This document shows positions 8,236-17,851 of a stretch of DNA of 64,000 nt, one piece after another. The notes beneath the pieces were generated by a model that was not told the origin of the DNA, did no database searches, and worked only from the letters and a program-made list of their open reading frames with translations. Made by a program: the position numbers and the translations under genes. Every line of letters starts with the position of its first letter. The first letter of the stretch is position 1. This stretch comes from Stakelama flava (GTDB lineage: Bacteria > Pseudomonadota > Alphaproteobacteria > Sphingomonadales > Sphingomonadaceae). The DNA lies in the NCBI RefSeq assembly GCF_019351405.1, contig NZ_JAHWZX010000005.1, forward strand, positions 62,001-126,000. The letters are read 5' to 3'.

Positions 8236-9278
8236 CGTCCGGCACAGGCAAGGGACGTCCGCTCCGCTTTGCCGGCAGCATCATCGCCGGCTGGACCATG
8301 GTGCGCGTCGGATTTTTGTGGTTCAGCACCGGTTCGCTGACCCAGGCGCTCGATCAGGCTGTGCCCTTGGCGCACCTGCCGCGAATGCAAACCGCCGGGG
8401 ACAGCCCCGGCCCAATCACTGCCCATGCCGCCATCGGCGGCGTGCGATCGGCTGTTGCACCGCCCGCCGCCGAATGGCCTCGCGAAAAACCTTCTTCAAA
8501 CCCGCGCACTGCGATTGTCGATCAGCGTATATCGGCGCGGCGCGAACGGCTTGCTCTCGCCGGGCTGGTGACCTTCGGCGAAGCCCGCGCACGGTGCGAT
8601 GCCCCCTCCCCCCGGCTGAACGCGCTCGCACCGCTGCGTCCCGCCTCGAAACGCTGGCAGGCGAGCGGCTGGATCTTCTACCGTCCGGGCGGCGGCGACG
8701 CCTTCGCCGCCAATCTTCCCAGCTTGGGCGGCAGCCAGGCGGGGTTTCGCGCCGCCTATACGCTGGATACCGAACACCGACTGAGCGCAAGCCTGCGCGT
8801 CGCCGCCCCGCTCGCCATGGACGGGGCGGAGTTGATGGCTGGCATCGCCTGGCAACCGTTCGACGCGCCGGTCACGGTACTTGCCGAAGAACGCTTCGGA
8901 CTCGATCATCAGGGAAGCGCCCCTTCGCTCACGCTGGTCGGTGGTCAGGGGCCGGAACCGGTCGCGCCGGGCGTGGACATGGAAAGCTATGGCGAAATCG
9001 GCGCAATCGCGCGCGACCGGATCGATTATTTCGCGGGTGCCTCGCTGCGTCTCAGCCACAAAATCGCGCGGGTTGCGGGCCAGTCGATCCGGATAGGCAC
9101 CGGCGCCTGGGGTGGTATTCAGCGCGGCGCGAAGCGCCTCGACATCGGCCCGTCGCTGAGCAGCGATGTCGCGCTTGCCGGCGGAAATGCCCGGCTGTCG
9201 ATCGAATGGCGTCAGCGTGTGGCGGGGAACGCCGCACCGGGTTCGGGGCTTGCGCTTACGCTGGGAACCGATTTCTGA
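8232..9278 (+). CDS. NfrA C-terminal-domain-like envelope protein
   Basis: A 348-residue protein beginning at an ATG that overlaps the upstream stop codon; a longer in-frame extension into the glycosyltransferase gene is rejected. Residues about 1-130 are poorly conserved and contain a weak hydrophobic stretch near 17-35. The C-terminal 200 residues are beta-rich and carry RWQASGWIFYRPGGG, NLPSLGGSQAGFRAAYTL, GIAWQPFDAPVTVLAEERFGLD and a closing LTLGTDF. This pattern resembles the C-terminal domain of bacteriophage N4 adsorption protein A (NfrA), which lies in or at the outer membrane. Coupling to an NfrB-like GT2 supports joint function in making or exporting a surface glycan. The first half lacks the TPR array of true NfrA. 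Confidence 0.72.
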   Translation: MTSGTGKGRPLRFAGSIIAGWTMVRVGFLWFSTGSLTQALDQAVPLAHLPRMQTAGDSPGPITAHAAIGGVRSAVAPPAAEWPREKPSSNPRTAIVDQRISARRERLALAGLVTFGEARARCDAPSPRLNALAPLRPASKRWQASGWIFYRPGGGDAFAANLPSLGGSQAGFRAAYTLDTEHRLSASLRVAAPLAMDGAELMAGIAWQPFDAPVTVLAEERFGLDHQGSAPSLTLVGGQGPEPVAPGVDMESYGEIGAIARDRIDYFAGASLRLSHKIARVAGQSIRIGTGAWGGIQRGAKRLDIGPSLSSDVALAGGNARLSIEWRQRVAGNAAPGSGLALTLGTDF

Positions 9279-9336
9279 ACAAAAGGCAATAAGCCAGCTT
9301 TTGTCCGGCACGCGAAGCGACTATCGCTTGGCGTCC

Positions 9337-10251
9337 ATGGATTTGTACCTGCCCGTCGCCAACATCTCGGTGAATGCACTGGTCGTCATCCTGCTTGGCG
9401 GCGGGGTGGGCTTCCTGTCGGGCATGTTCGGCGTCGGCGGCGGATTCCTGATAACGCCGCTGCTGATCGTTTACGGTATATCGCCCACGGTCGCCGCCGC
9501 ATCCGCTGCATCTCAGGTCACGGGCGCAAGCATTTCGGGCGTATCCGCCCATTTCCGGCGCAACGGCGTGGATGTGAAGATGGGCGGTGTGATGGTGACC
9601 GGCGGCATCTTCGGATCGCTCGCCGGGGCGGGATTGTTCAGCCTGCTCCAGACAACGGGGCAGATCGATACCGTGATCGCGGTGCTGTACGTCGTCCTGC
9701 TCGGGTCGATCGGATCGTTGATGGCCACCGAATCGATCCGCAGCATACGCGCCAGCCGGTCGGGCAGCGTTTCGCGCGCGCGAAAGCGGCGCCACCACCC
9801 GCTCGTCGCGTCGCTGCCGCTGCGTACGCGCTTTTATGCCTCGGGCCTGTATATTTCGCCGCTCGCGCCGCTGCTATTGGGCTTCGGGGTGGGCATCCTG
9901 ACTACGCTTCTGGGCATCGGCGGCGGATTCATCCTGATCCCGGCCATGCTCTATTTGCTGGGGATGCAGACGCGGGTGGTGGTCGGAACCTCGCTGTTCC
10001 AGACGCTGTTCGTCACCGCCAGCGCGACGATGACGCACGCGCTGACCACGAAAGCGGTCGATATCGTGCTCGCCGCGCTGCTGCTGCTCGGATCGGTGAC
10101 GGGCGCGCAGATCGGCGTCCGTTTCGCGCAAAGGGTGAAACCCGAATATCTGCGCTTCGCGCTGGCCGCGCTGGTGCTGCTGGTGGCGTTCCGCATGGCG
10201 CTGGGCCTTGGCTGGCGGCCTGACGAAATCTACTCGGTTGAACCATTGTGA
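9337..10251 (+). CDS. TSUP family permease (TauE/SafE-like)
   Basis: A 304-residue membrane protein of the TauE/SafE/TSUP family, usually exporters of sulfite, sulfoacetate or related anions. It shows the two-repeat architecture: first repeat GGGVGFLSGMFGVGGGFLITPLLIVYGISPTVAAA..S near the N-terminus and second repeat FGVGILTTLLGIGGGFILIPAMLYLLGM in the middle, joined by a basic cytoplasmic loop RASRSGSVSRARKRRHH. ATG at 9337 is used; the upstream extension overlaps the end of the previous gene without coding features. The next gene starts inside this one's stop codon; TIGR02186 proteins are regularly adjacent to TSUP permeases, indicating a functional pair. Confidence 0.9.
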   Translation: MDLYLPVANISVNALVVILLGGGVGFLSGMFGVGGGFLITPLLIVYGISPTVAAASAASQVTGASISGVSAHFRRNGVDVKMGGVMVTGGIFGSLAGAGLFSLLQTTGQIDTVIAVLYVVLLGSIGSLMATESIRSIRASRSGSVSRARKRRHHPLVASLPLRTRFYASGLYISPLAPLLLGFGVGILTTLLGIGGGFILIPAMLYLLGMQTRVVVGTSLFQTLFVTASATMTHALTTKAVDIVLAALLLLGSVTGAQIGVRFAQRVKPEYLRFALAALVLLVAFRMALGLGWRPDEIYSVEPL

Positions 10252-11012
10252 GGCGCGCGCTCAGCCTCCTGCTGCTCGCACCGCTGCTGCTGGGCGCGTC
10301 GAAGCCGACGCTGGTTCCCGACGTCTCGCAGCGCGACATCGACATCATCTACAGCTTTACCGGGGCCGAACTGCTGCTGTTCGGCGCAATCCTGTATCCC
10401 GGCGGGGAAGTTCCGCGCCAAGGCAGCGATGCCGCCGATATCGTGATCGTGGTGAAGGGTCCAACCCAGTCGGTTCAGGTGCGCGAAAAGCAGAAGGTGG
10501 CGGGCATATGGGTCAATGCCGAACGCATGCGCTATCGCTCCGCGCCGTCTTTCTATGCCGTGGCCTCTTCCCGGCCGCTCGACAGCATCGTCGACGGGCG
10601 CACCCGCGCAATCTATGAAATGGGTCTCGACCGGCTGCAACTCTCGCCCGCATCGGGAACATCGGCGGAAACGCAACAGCGTTTCGCCGCCGGGCTGGTC
10701 GATCTCAGACGCAGGCACGGGCTGTATTTCGAAGCGCCGCACGCGGTGGAGATTACCGATGGCGTTCTGTACCGGGCGCGCATCACTATTCCGGCACGTG
10801 TGCCGGTGGGCCGGTTCACCGCCGAAACCTTTCTGGTGCGCGACGGCCGTGTTCTTGCTGCCGCCACGCGCGAAATCACGATCCGCAAATCGGGTTTCGA
10901 ACGCTTCGTCGCGCGCGCGGCAAACCACGCCTCCTTCCTGTACGGTCTGTGCGCGGTCGCGCTGTCGGTACTTCTCGGCTGGGGTGCGGGTGCGCTGTGG
11001 CGTCGATTTTAG
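10248..11012 (+). CDS. TIGR02186 family membrane-anchored protein
   Basis: A 254-residue protein starting with GTG in a GTGA overlap with the permease stop codon. A signal peptide (RRALSLLLLAPLLLGASKPTL) is followed by a periplasmic region containing VPDVSQRDIDIIYSFTGAELLLFGAILYP and DIVIVVKGP, signatures of TIGR02186, and a C-terminal helix GLCAVALSVLLGWGAGALW just before the end. The family has no proven function, but its steady pairing with TSUP permeases suggests an accessory periplasmic subunit for that transporter. Confidence 0.88.
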   Translation: MRRALSLLLLAPLLLGASKPTLVPDVSQRDIDIIYSFTGAELLLFGAILYPGGEVPRQGSDAADIVIVVKGPTQSVQVREKQKVAGIWVNAERMRYRSAPSFYAVASSRPLDSIVDGRTRAIYEMGLDRLQLSPASGTSAETQQRFAAGLVDLRRRHGLYFEAPHAVEITDGVLYRARITIPARVPVGRFTAETFLVRDGRVLAAATREITIRKSGFERFVARAANHASFLYGLCAVALSVLLGWGAGALWRRF

Positions 11013-11087
11013 CCGCCTCTGATCTGCGTTAAAAACCATATATTTACTCGCACCCGCCATCATGCCTGCCGACGAATGAGGACAGAC

Positions 11088-12770
11088 ATGGCGGATTTCA
11101 GCGCAAACCACGGTTTTGACCGGGCGATTACGACCGAAGGCGGCGGCGGTGCATCCCCCATGCGCCAGGAAACGGTCGAACCGATCGGGATCGTCGTCGA
11201 TATATCCGGGGCAAGCAGCCTCGCCATTCTCGATGCCGATCGCGTTGCCGCGCTGGCCGGCCATCCGGACCCGGTGGTCGCCGGCGCGGCAAGCGTCGGC
11301 GCGCAGGTGAAGCTGCGCATGGGATCGACCTGGCTGATCGCGAGCATCCGCACGCTGAAGCTGGTCGGAGACGATGGTTCGCGGATCGCCGCGCAACTCG
11401 ATTTCCTGGGCGAAGGGAGCGAGGAACAGCTTACCGGAAAGCTCTACCAGTTTCGCCGCGGCGTCACCCGCTATCCCACGCCGGGTTGCGAAGTCTTTCC
11501 GGTATCGACTGCCGACCTCAACCAGATCTATGCCGCCGACGAACGCGCGCATGTCGAAATCGGTACTATCCATCCCACCCGCGACATTCGCGCCGCGGTG
11601 TATGTCGATGCGCTGCTCGGCAAGCATTTCGCGCTGCTGGGATCGACCGGCACGGGCAAATCGACCGCCGCCGCGCTGATCCTCCACCGCATTTGCGAAC
11701 TGGCACCACACGGCCATATTCTGATGGTCGATCCGCACGGAGAATATTCCGCAGCGTTCGAAGGCACCGGCGCGCTGTACGATGTTTCGAACCTGCAAAT
11801 GCCATATTGGCTGATGAATTTCGAGGAACATTGCGAAGTGTTCCTGACCAGCAGCGGATCGGCACGGCAGGTCGATTCCGATATTCTGGCGCGCTGCCTG
11901 TTGATGGCAAAGTCGAAGAACCGGCTGGCGCAGGATGTGCCCAAGCTGACCGTCGATGCGCCGATCCCCTATCTGCTGTCCGATCTCACCAACATCCTTG
12001 CGACCGAAATGGGCAAGATGGACAAGGCGACCGACACCGCGCCCTATCTTCGCATCAAGAGCAAGGTAGAGGAGATCAAGGCCGATCCGCGCTATGCCTT
12101 CATGTTTTCGGGCATGCTGGTCGCCGATACGATGGCGGGATTTGTTTCCCGGCTTTTCCGCCTGCCAGGCGATCATAAGCCGATTTCGATCATCGACGTA
12201 TCGGGCGTGCCATCGGAAATCACCTCGGTGGTGGTCGCGGTGCTCAGCCGGATGGTATTCGATTTCGCCATCTGGTCGCGCGCCGAAGCGCAGCATCCGA
12301 TCCTGCTGGTTTGCGAGGAAGCGCATCGCTACATCCCCGCCGGGCGCCGGGTCGACGATTCCTCGGTCGGCCGCATCCTGTCGCGCATCGCCAAGGAAGG
12401 GCGCAAATATGGCGTGGCGCTGGGACTGATCACGCAGCGGCCATCCGATCTTGCGGAAGGCGTGCTGTCGCAATGCGGCACCATCCTGTCGATGCGGCTC
12501 AACAACGACCGCGACCAGGCCTATGTCCGCGGCGCAATGCCGGAGGGCGCGCGCGGCTTCCTTGATGCGCTTCCCGCGCTGCGCAACCGCGAATGCATCA
12601 TTTGCGGCGAAGGCGTGGCAACGCCGGTGCGCGTTCAGTTCGATACGCTGGAAGAGGGTAAGCGCCCCGCTTCGGATGACCCGGTGTTTTCGCAGCTGTG
12701 GCGCAAGTCCGGCGGCGAGGAGGATCTGATTTCGCGCACCATCCGACGCTGGCGAACCCAGGGGCACTGA
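11088..12770 (+). CDS. HerA-type DNA translocase ATPase (HAS-barrel plus DUF87)
   Basis: A 560-residue FtsK/HerA-superfamily ATPase. An N-terminal HAS-barrel-like region (about residues 30-165) precedes the ATPase core with Walker A GSTGTGKST at 185-193, a conserved MVDPHGEY strand, Walker B ILLVCEEAHRY and an arginine-rich ISKEGRKYGV-like segment (RIAKEGRKYG) with LITQRPSDL, all diagnostic of HerA. HerA proteins translocate on double-stranded DNA and normally partner the nuclease NurA in end resection; no NurA gene is visible nearby. The ATG at 11088 follows an AGGA sequence at 11079-11082; another ATG four codons upstream is less well placed. Confidence 0.9.
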   Translation: MADFSANHGFDRAITTEGGGGASPMRQETVEPIGIVVDISGASSLAILDADRVAALAGHPDPVVAGAASVGAQVKLRMGSTWLIASIRTLKLVGDDGSRIAAQLDFLGEGSEEQLTGKLYQFRRGVTRYPTPGCEVFPVSTADLNQIYAADERAHVEIGTIHPTRDIRAAVYVDALLGKHFALLGSTGTGKSTAAALILHRICELAPHGHILMVDPHGEYSAAFEGTGALYDVSNLQMPYWLMNFEEHCEVFLTSSGSARQVDSDILARCLLMAKSKNRLAQDVPKLTVDAPIPYLLSDLTNILATEMGKMDKATDTAPYLRIKSKVEEIKADPRYAFMFSGMLVADTMAGFVSRLFRLPGDHKPISIIDVSGVPSEITSVVVAVLSRMVFDFAIWSRAEAQHPILLVCEEAHRYIPAGRRVDDSSVGRILSRIAKEGRKYGVALGLITQRPSDLAEGVLSQCGTILSMRLNNDRDQAYVRGAMPEGARGFLDALPALRNRECIICGEGVATPVRVQFDTLEEGKRPASDDPVFSQLWRKSGGEEDLISRTIRRWRTQGH

Positions 12771-12866
12771 CATCCGGCAGGGATGCGGTGCAGCTACGCG
12801 ACGCGCCACTGATCGCACGATTCATTATTGCGAGACGAATCGCGCCGTTATTCGCGAGGAAGAAAA

Positions 12867-14390
12867 TCAGTCTTCGGTGGCGGCGATCTGCTGCGGCTTG
12901 GCGGCGGCCTGCTCGACCTGCGATGCGCTCGGCAGCGAAAGCAGGCGCGACAGCTTGGCCTTGAACTGACGCAGTTCGCTGCCGCCCAACCGTTCGGTCG
13001 AGGCATAGCTGACGCCGCGCGGGTTCACTGCGCGGCCGTCCTTCTGCACCTCATAATGGACGTGCGGGCCGGTCGAGATGCCGGTCGATCCGATGTTCCC
13101 GATACGCTGGCCGCGATCGACATGCTGGCCCGCGCGCACCGCGAATTTGCTCATATGCCCGTACAGCGTCACATACCCGCCCGAATGGCGGATCTTTATC
13201 ATATTGCCGTATCCGCCCGCGCGCCCGGCGAAGATCACCGTTCCTGCGGCGGCGGCGTGCAACGGCGTGCCATAGGGCGCGGCGATATCCAGCCCCTTGT
13301 GCATGCGCTTGTAATGCAGCAGCGGGTGCATTCGCATGCCGAAGGTGGAAGTGATGCGACCGTTTACCGGCATGACCATCATGCCCTTGGTTTCGCCCAC
13401 CCCCTTGCGATCATACCAGGCCGGTTTGCCGCCATCGGTCCAGCGTAGCAGGTCGACGTCGCCGGCTGAATGGTCCAACCCGGCATAGAGCAGATCGCCC
13501 AGCTGAACCTCACCGGTTTCGGCGCGCGCGCGCTCAATCACCAGATCGAACCTGTCATCGGCATCGACCCGCGACATCGACAGGCGGCTGGCAATCGCCT
13601 TGATATAGGCTTCGACAGCGCGGGCCGGCGCACCGGCAGCGCGGGCCGACCGGTACAGGCTGGAGCCGACCGTGCCGGTGATGCGCAGCGGCGTGTGATC
13701 GATGGCGATCGGAATGCGATTGGCGACCAGCCCGTTCGCCGCGCGGTCAAGTTCGACGCGAAGGTCGAACCGGGCCCGGAAGGCAAGCTTTTCGAGCGGG
13801 CGCGGCTGCGACTTGTCGGCGCGCCGGCCCAGCGTCAGCGCGACCCGCGTGCCCGGTGCGACGCTTGCGTTATCCAGCGCGCCGTCGATCAGGCTGGCCG
13901 CGTTCAGCGCGTCCTGTTTGCCGACGCCCGACCGCTGCAGCATCGTGGCGAAATCGTCGCCATGGCCGACCACCGCCGTTGCCTGAATGATCGGGCGTTC
14001 GGGCGTATCGGCCAGCGGACGAACCAGATCGGTCGCGCCCCTATGGTCGCCGGTACTGGCGCCCAGCGCGATCGAAGAAATGGACTGGCTGCGCGCCGCG
14101 TCCCATTCGGCCCCGGTCAGCGGGGGCGCGGATTCGGCGAGGATCGGACGCGAAATGCCCGGCGACAGCATGACGGTCAGCGCGCAAAGCCCCGCGCACG
14201 TCGCCGCCCCGCGCCACCAGTGGCGCGATCCGATATGCGACCCCAGATCGGGCGCGATTTCGAAATCGGGAAAGCGTTCGCGCAGCCGGTCGCCGATCGT
14301 CGGACGAACATGGACGTCAGGCAAGCGGCCGAACGAAACCGCGCCGGTGCCGCTACCATGATCGAATGCGATATCGTTGCGCAGAAACAA
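12867..14390 (-). CDS. M23 family metallopeptidase with one membrane anchor
   Basis: A 507-residue cell-wall endopeptidase-type protein of the LytM/M23 family. A cytoplasmic N-terminal 60 residues precede one transmembrane helix (about 62-80); the periplasmic part contains a linker/LysM-like region and the C-terminal M23 domain. Zinc ligands are visible: H364-x3-D368 in MHKGLDIAAPYGTPL, LYGH ending at H412, and H443-x-H445 in PHVHYEVQ, so it looks catalytically active. A short tail rich in Ala/Gln follows. The start codon is TTG at 14390; no ATG is available in frame before an upstream stop. Convergent with the HerA gene, divergent from the SUV3 helicase. Confidence 0.92.
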   Translation of the reverse strand: MFLRNDIAFDHGSGTGAVSFGRLPDVHVRPTIGDRLRERFPDFEIAPDLGSHIGSRHWWRGAATCAGLCALTVMLSPGISRPILAESAPPLTGAEWDAARSQSISSIALGASTGDHRGATDLVRPLADTPERPIIQATAVVGHGDDFATMLQRSGVGKQDALNAASLIDGALDNASVAPGTRVALTLGRRADKSQPRPLEKLAFRARFDLRVELDRAANGLVANRIPIAIDHTPLRITGTVGSSLYRSARAAGAPARAVEAYIKAIASRLSMSRVDADDRFDLVIERARAETGEVQLGDLLYAGLDHSAGDVDLLRWTDGGKPAWYDRKGVGETKGMMVMPVNGRITSTFGMRMHPLLHYKRMHKGLDIAAPYGTPLHAAAAGTVIFAGRAGGYGNMIKIRHSGGYVTLYGHMSKFAVRAGQHVDRGQRIGNIGSTGISTGPHVHYEVQKDGRAVNPRGVSYASTERLGGSELRQFKAKLSRLLSLPSASQVEQAAAKPQQIAATED

Positions 14391-14626
14391 GGCGCGCCCC
14401 CCGTCGAAGCGACCGTATCCCCGGCCATGGAAAGTTCCTGATGCATCCCATAGACTAAAGTCAAATTAACCGGGCTCGCACGGGGCCTGTCTTGCGGCGA
14501 AGTGTGCGCACGCGACGATGAGCCCCTGTTTGGACGAAACTTTTTCGGTGTTTCCATGGCGTTCCGTCGCAAACCGATCGGGTTTCAGTTGCACCACCGG
14601 CCGATAATCGCGATCTTGGGCGCGTC

Positions 14627-17137
14627 ATGAGCAATTTCGCGCGCAGCCCTTTGACGGCGGTGCTGGGACCAACCAATACCGGCAAGACGCACCTCGCGGT
14701 CGAACGGATGTGCGCGCATTCCAGCGGCATCATGGGATTTCCGCTCCGCCTGCTCGCGCGGGAGGTTTACGACCGGGTAGTGGCGATGAAAGGCCCCGAA
14801 CAGGTCGGACTCATCACGGGCGAGGAAAAAATCCTGCCGCCCAATGCCCGCTGGCTGTTGTGCACCGCCGAATCGATGCCGCTCGAACGTGAAGCCGCCT
14901 TTGTCGCGCTGGACGAGGCGCAGCTTGGCGCCGATCCGGAGCGCGGCCATGTCTTCACCGACCGGCTGTTGCGCGCGCGCGGCCGCGAAGAGACGATGAT
15001 CCTCGGCTCCGACGCGCTTCGTCCGATGCTGAAAGCGCTGGTGCCCGATGCCGAAATCATCGGTCGGCCGCGTTTTTCCACGCTCAGCTATGCCGGGGCA
15101 AAGAAGCTGTCGCGGCTGCCCCGACGGTCGGCGATCGTCGCCTTTTCCGCCGAGGAAGTTTACGCCGTTGCCGAAACGCTGCGCCGGCTTCGCGGCGGCA
15201 CGGCGGTTGTGATGGGCGCGCTTTCCCCGCGCACCCGCAATGCGCAGGTCCAGATGTTCCAATCGGGCGAGGTCGACTATCTGGTCGCCACCGACGCGAT
15301 CGGCATGGGGCTGAACCTCGATGTCACCCATGTCGCGTTTGCGGGGTTGCACAAATTCGACGGCAAGCGTCGCCGCCGGCTGACCATCGCGGAAATGGCG
15401 CAGATCGCCGGGCGTGCCGGCCGGCATCAGCGCGACGGCACGTTCGGCGCGCTGCACGCCGACGGCCCCGGCGCGTTCACGCCTGAAGAGGTGCTGGCGA
15501 TCGAGGGGCATCACATGCCGCGCCTCGACCATCTGTTCTGGCGCGACGGCGCCCCCGACCTTTCGGGCCTCGACGCGCTGATCGCCAGTCTGGAGGCGCG
15601 CCCCGAACCCGGCGTGCTTCGCGCAGCACCGCAGGCGATCGACCTTGCCGTGCTCAAACGTCTGGCGGAGGAGGACTGGGTTCGCCAGCGGGCACGCAGC
15701 GCGGCGGCCGTGAAGCGTCTGTGGGCGGCGTGCGGGCTTCCCGATTTCCGCAAGCTAGGCGTCGATCCGCATTCGCGCTTCGTCGGACGGATTTTCGCGC
15801 ATCTGACCGAAGGCAACGGGCATATTCCGCACCAATGGTTCGCCGGCGAAATCGCAAAGCTCGACAATGTTCAGGGCGATGTGGAGATGATCGCGGGACG
15901 GATCGCCGCCACCCGGAGCTGGGCATATATTGCGCATCGCGACGACTGGCTGGCTGATCCGGTTCACTGGGCCGAACGCACGCGCGAGATCGAGGAGAAG
16001 CTGTCCGACGCGCTGCACGACCGGTTGACCCAGCGTTTCGTCGACCGGCGCACTTCGGCACTGCTCCGCCAGATCGGCAGCGGTGCGGCAGACCTGCCGG
16101 TGGAGATCGGCGCCGAAGGCGAAGTGCTGGTCGACACGCACCGGCTCGGCACGTTGGCCGGGTTTCGTTTCACCGTCGCGGCGGACGCGCGGGCGGGCGA
16201 CAAGCGGATGCTGCTTGCCGCGGCTGAGAAACGGCTGGCCGGTGAGCTTGCCCGGCGTGCCGGCGCGCTGGTCGCAGCGAAGGATGCCGCCTTTTCGCTC
16301 GATACCGCCGACGGGCCACCGCGATTGTGCTGGGAGGGCGAAGCTTTTGCGCGGCTGGAAGCGGGCCAGGCGCTGGCGCGGCCGCGCGTGGCGCTCGACC
16401 GCGCGCTCGACGCGCTGGACGCCGCGACCCGCGAACGCGTGGAGGCGCGCGCGCAGCAATGGGTGGAAAGCGAACTCCGGCGCCACTGCACTGCGCTGAC
16501 ACGGGTGGAGGCTATTGCGCGCGACCCCGCCGCATCGCCCGCCCTACGCGCGGTGGCGGCGGCCCTTGCCGATCATGGTGGACTGACATCGCGCGATCCG
16601 ATCGCCGATTCGGTCGGCGCGCTGGAAGCCGAAGAGCGTCAGCGGCTGCGCAAATCCGGTTTTGTCATCGGCGTGCTCGACCTGTTCGATCCCCGGCTGA
16701 TGAAGCCCGCGGCGGCACGCTGGCGCCACACCTTGTTCGGGCTGCGCGGCGATCCCGTACGCTCGCTGCCGCCCGAAGGCGCGACGGTCCTCGCGCGCGG
16801 CGTAGAGGGGACGAGCCCTGCAATGGGTTTTCGTACGATCGGCGGACAGGCGGTGCGGATGGATCTGGTCGAACGAATTTCGCGCGGCGCGCACGAGGCG
16901 CGCAAGGGCCGGGCACCTTTTGCCCCCGATCCGGCGCTCGCCACCTCGATCGGGCTAAAGCCCGAAACGCTCGACAAGCTGATGGCGCGGCTCGGTTTTC
17001 GCAGCGCGCCGCCGCAGGACGGCGAACGCCGCTGGGTCTGGCGCGGACGGCCCGCGCCGCGCCGCGAACGCGCAGCGCGCCCGCATCCGGGCAATGCCTT
17101 TGCCGCACTCGCCGATCTTCACCTGAAAAATGGGTGA
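14627..17137 (+). CDS. SUV3-type superfamily 2 RNA helicase
   Basis: An 836-residue homologue of the mitochondrial degradosome helicase SUV3, as found in alphaproteobacteria. Motifs: Walker A GPTNTGKT at residues 14-21, the DEAQ box at 96-99 (instead of DEAD), ATDAIGMGLNL (motif V) and QIAGRAGRHQ (motif VI). The C-terminal half has the SUV3-like extension and ends with a very Arg-rich tail. Role is probably RNA unwinding in decay or ribosome metabolism; this is by analogy. Its last codons overlap the start of an S4-domain gene, an arrangement repeated in many sphingomonads, implying RNA-related co-function. Confidence 0.9.
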   Translation: MSNFARSPLTAVLGPTNTGKTHLAVERMCAHSSGIMGFPLRLLAREVYDRVVAMKGPEQVGLITGEEKILPPNARWLLCTAESMPLEREAAFVALDEAQLGADPERGHVFTDRLLRARGREETMILGSDALRPMLKALVPDAEIIGRPRFSTLSYAGAKKLSRLPRRSAIVAFSAEEVYAVAETLRRLRGGTAVVMGALSPRTRNAQVQMFQSGEVDYLVATDAIGMGLNLDVTHVAFAGLHKFDGKRRRRLTIAEMAQIAGRAGRHQRDGTFGALHADGPGAFTPEEVLAIEGHHMPRLDHLFWRDGAPDLSGLDALIASLEARPEPGVLRAAPQAIDLAVLKRLAEEDWVRQRARSAAAVKRLWAACGLPDFRKLGVDPHSRFVGRIFAHLTEGNGHIPHQWFAGEIAKLDNVQGDVEMIAGRIAATRSWAYIAHRDDWLADPVHWAERTREIEEKLSDALHDRLTQRFVDRRTSALLRQIGSGAADLPVEIGAEGEVLVDTHRLGTLAGFRFTVAADARAGDKRMLLAAAEKRLAGELARRAGALVAAKDAAFSLDTADGPPRLCWEGEAFARLEAGQALARPRVALDRALDALDAATRERVEARAQQWVESELRRHCTALTRVEAIARDPAASPALRAVAAALADHGGLTSRDPIADSVGALEAEERQRLRKSGFVIGVLDLFDPRLMKPAAARWRHTLFGLRGDPVRSLPPEGATVLARGVEGTSPAMGFRTIGGQAVRMDLVERISRGAHEARKGRAPFAPDPALATSIGLKPETLDKLMARLGFRSAPPQDGERRWVWRGRPAPRRERAARPHPGNAFAALADLHLKNG

Positions 17138-17423
17138 ACCGCCCAGGATGCGGATCGACCGCTTTTTATGGTGGTCGCGAATAGCGAAATCGCGAAGCAT
17201 CGCCCAGAAAATGGCTGAGGCCGGGACCCTTCGACTCGACGGGCGGCGAATCGACCGGTCGCATGCACAGGTTCGCCCCGGCGCGATCATCGCCTTTGCG
17301 CGCGACGGCGCCGTGCGAATCCTGCGCGTCGAAGCGCTACCTACCCGACGCGGCCCGCCCGCCGAAGCCGCGAGGCTTTTTACCGAGTTGAAACCGGGCG
17401 ATACCAAAGGCGTTGACGCATGA
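17130..17423 (+). CDS. S4 domain RNA-binding protein (HslR-like)
   Basis: A 97-residue protein consisting of little more than an S4 fold: [50 protein letters not shown] matches the Hsp15/HslR pattern in which S4 recognises structured RNA on stalled 50S subunits. It starts eight bases inside the SUV3-type helicase gene (ATG 17130); an internal ATG at 17148 also sits after an AGGA sequence and could be the true start. Location behind an RNA helicase and ahead of fdxA and carD is typical of sphingomonads. Confidence 0.87.
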   Translation: MGEPPRMRIDRFLWWSRIAKSRSIAQKMAEAGTLRLDGRRIDRSHAQVRPGAIIAFARDGAVRILRVEALPTRRGPPAEAARLFTELKPGDTKGVDA

Positions 17424-17472
17424 TCCGGCGACGCATAGCAGGAGCCGACCTTTTGACTGGAGCTGTACCCCG

Positions 17473-17814
17473 ATGACCTATGTCGTGACCGATGCCTGCA
17501 TCCGTTGCAAATATATGGATTGCGTCGAGGTCTGTCCGGTCGACTGCTTCTACGAAGGCGAGAATATGCTCGTCATCAACCCCAGCGAATGCATCGATTG
17601 CGGCGTTTGCGAACCCGAATGCCCGGCCGAAGCGATCCTGCCCGATACCGAGGGCGGGCTGGAACAATGGCTGGAAGTCAACGCCACCTATTCGGCGCAA
17701 TGGCCCAATGTCACCACCAATGCCGGCCAGACCCCCGATGATGCCGACGCGCACAAGGGCGAAGACGGCAAGTTCGAGAAATATTTCTCCGCCGAACCGG
17801 GTAAAGGCGACTGA
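17473..17814 (+). CDS. fdxA: Seven-iron ferredoxin FdxA
   Basis: A 113-residue [3Fe-4S][4Fe-4S] ferredoxin. Cysteines at positions 9, 12, 17, 21, 25, 40, 43, 46 and 50 lie in [20 protein letters not shown] and the following [13 protein letters not shown] segment, matching FdxA of the Azotobacter FdI type; a C-terminal acidic extension ([13 protein letters not shown]) is usual for the family. It acts as a soluble low-potential electron carrier; the redox partner is not deducible here. The frame opens 20 codons earlier but the MTYVVTD start is invariant in the family. Confidence 0.96.
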   Translation: MTYVVTDACIRCKYMDCVEVCPVDCFYEGENMLVINPSECIDCGVCEPECPAEAILPDTEGGLEQWLEVNATYSAQWPNVTTNAGQTPDDADAHKGEDGKFEKYFSAEPGKGD

Positions 17815-17851
17815 ATCCACCGGGCCACGGCCTGACGATCATGCACAAACC

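Noticed and set aside
10230..12818. An 862-codon minus-strand frame covering TIGR02186 and the HerA gene.
   Set aside because: Long reverse frames are common in high-GC DNA; both plus-strand genes have clear families, and this product is low-complexity Arg/His/Gln-rich.
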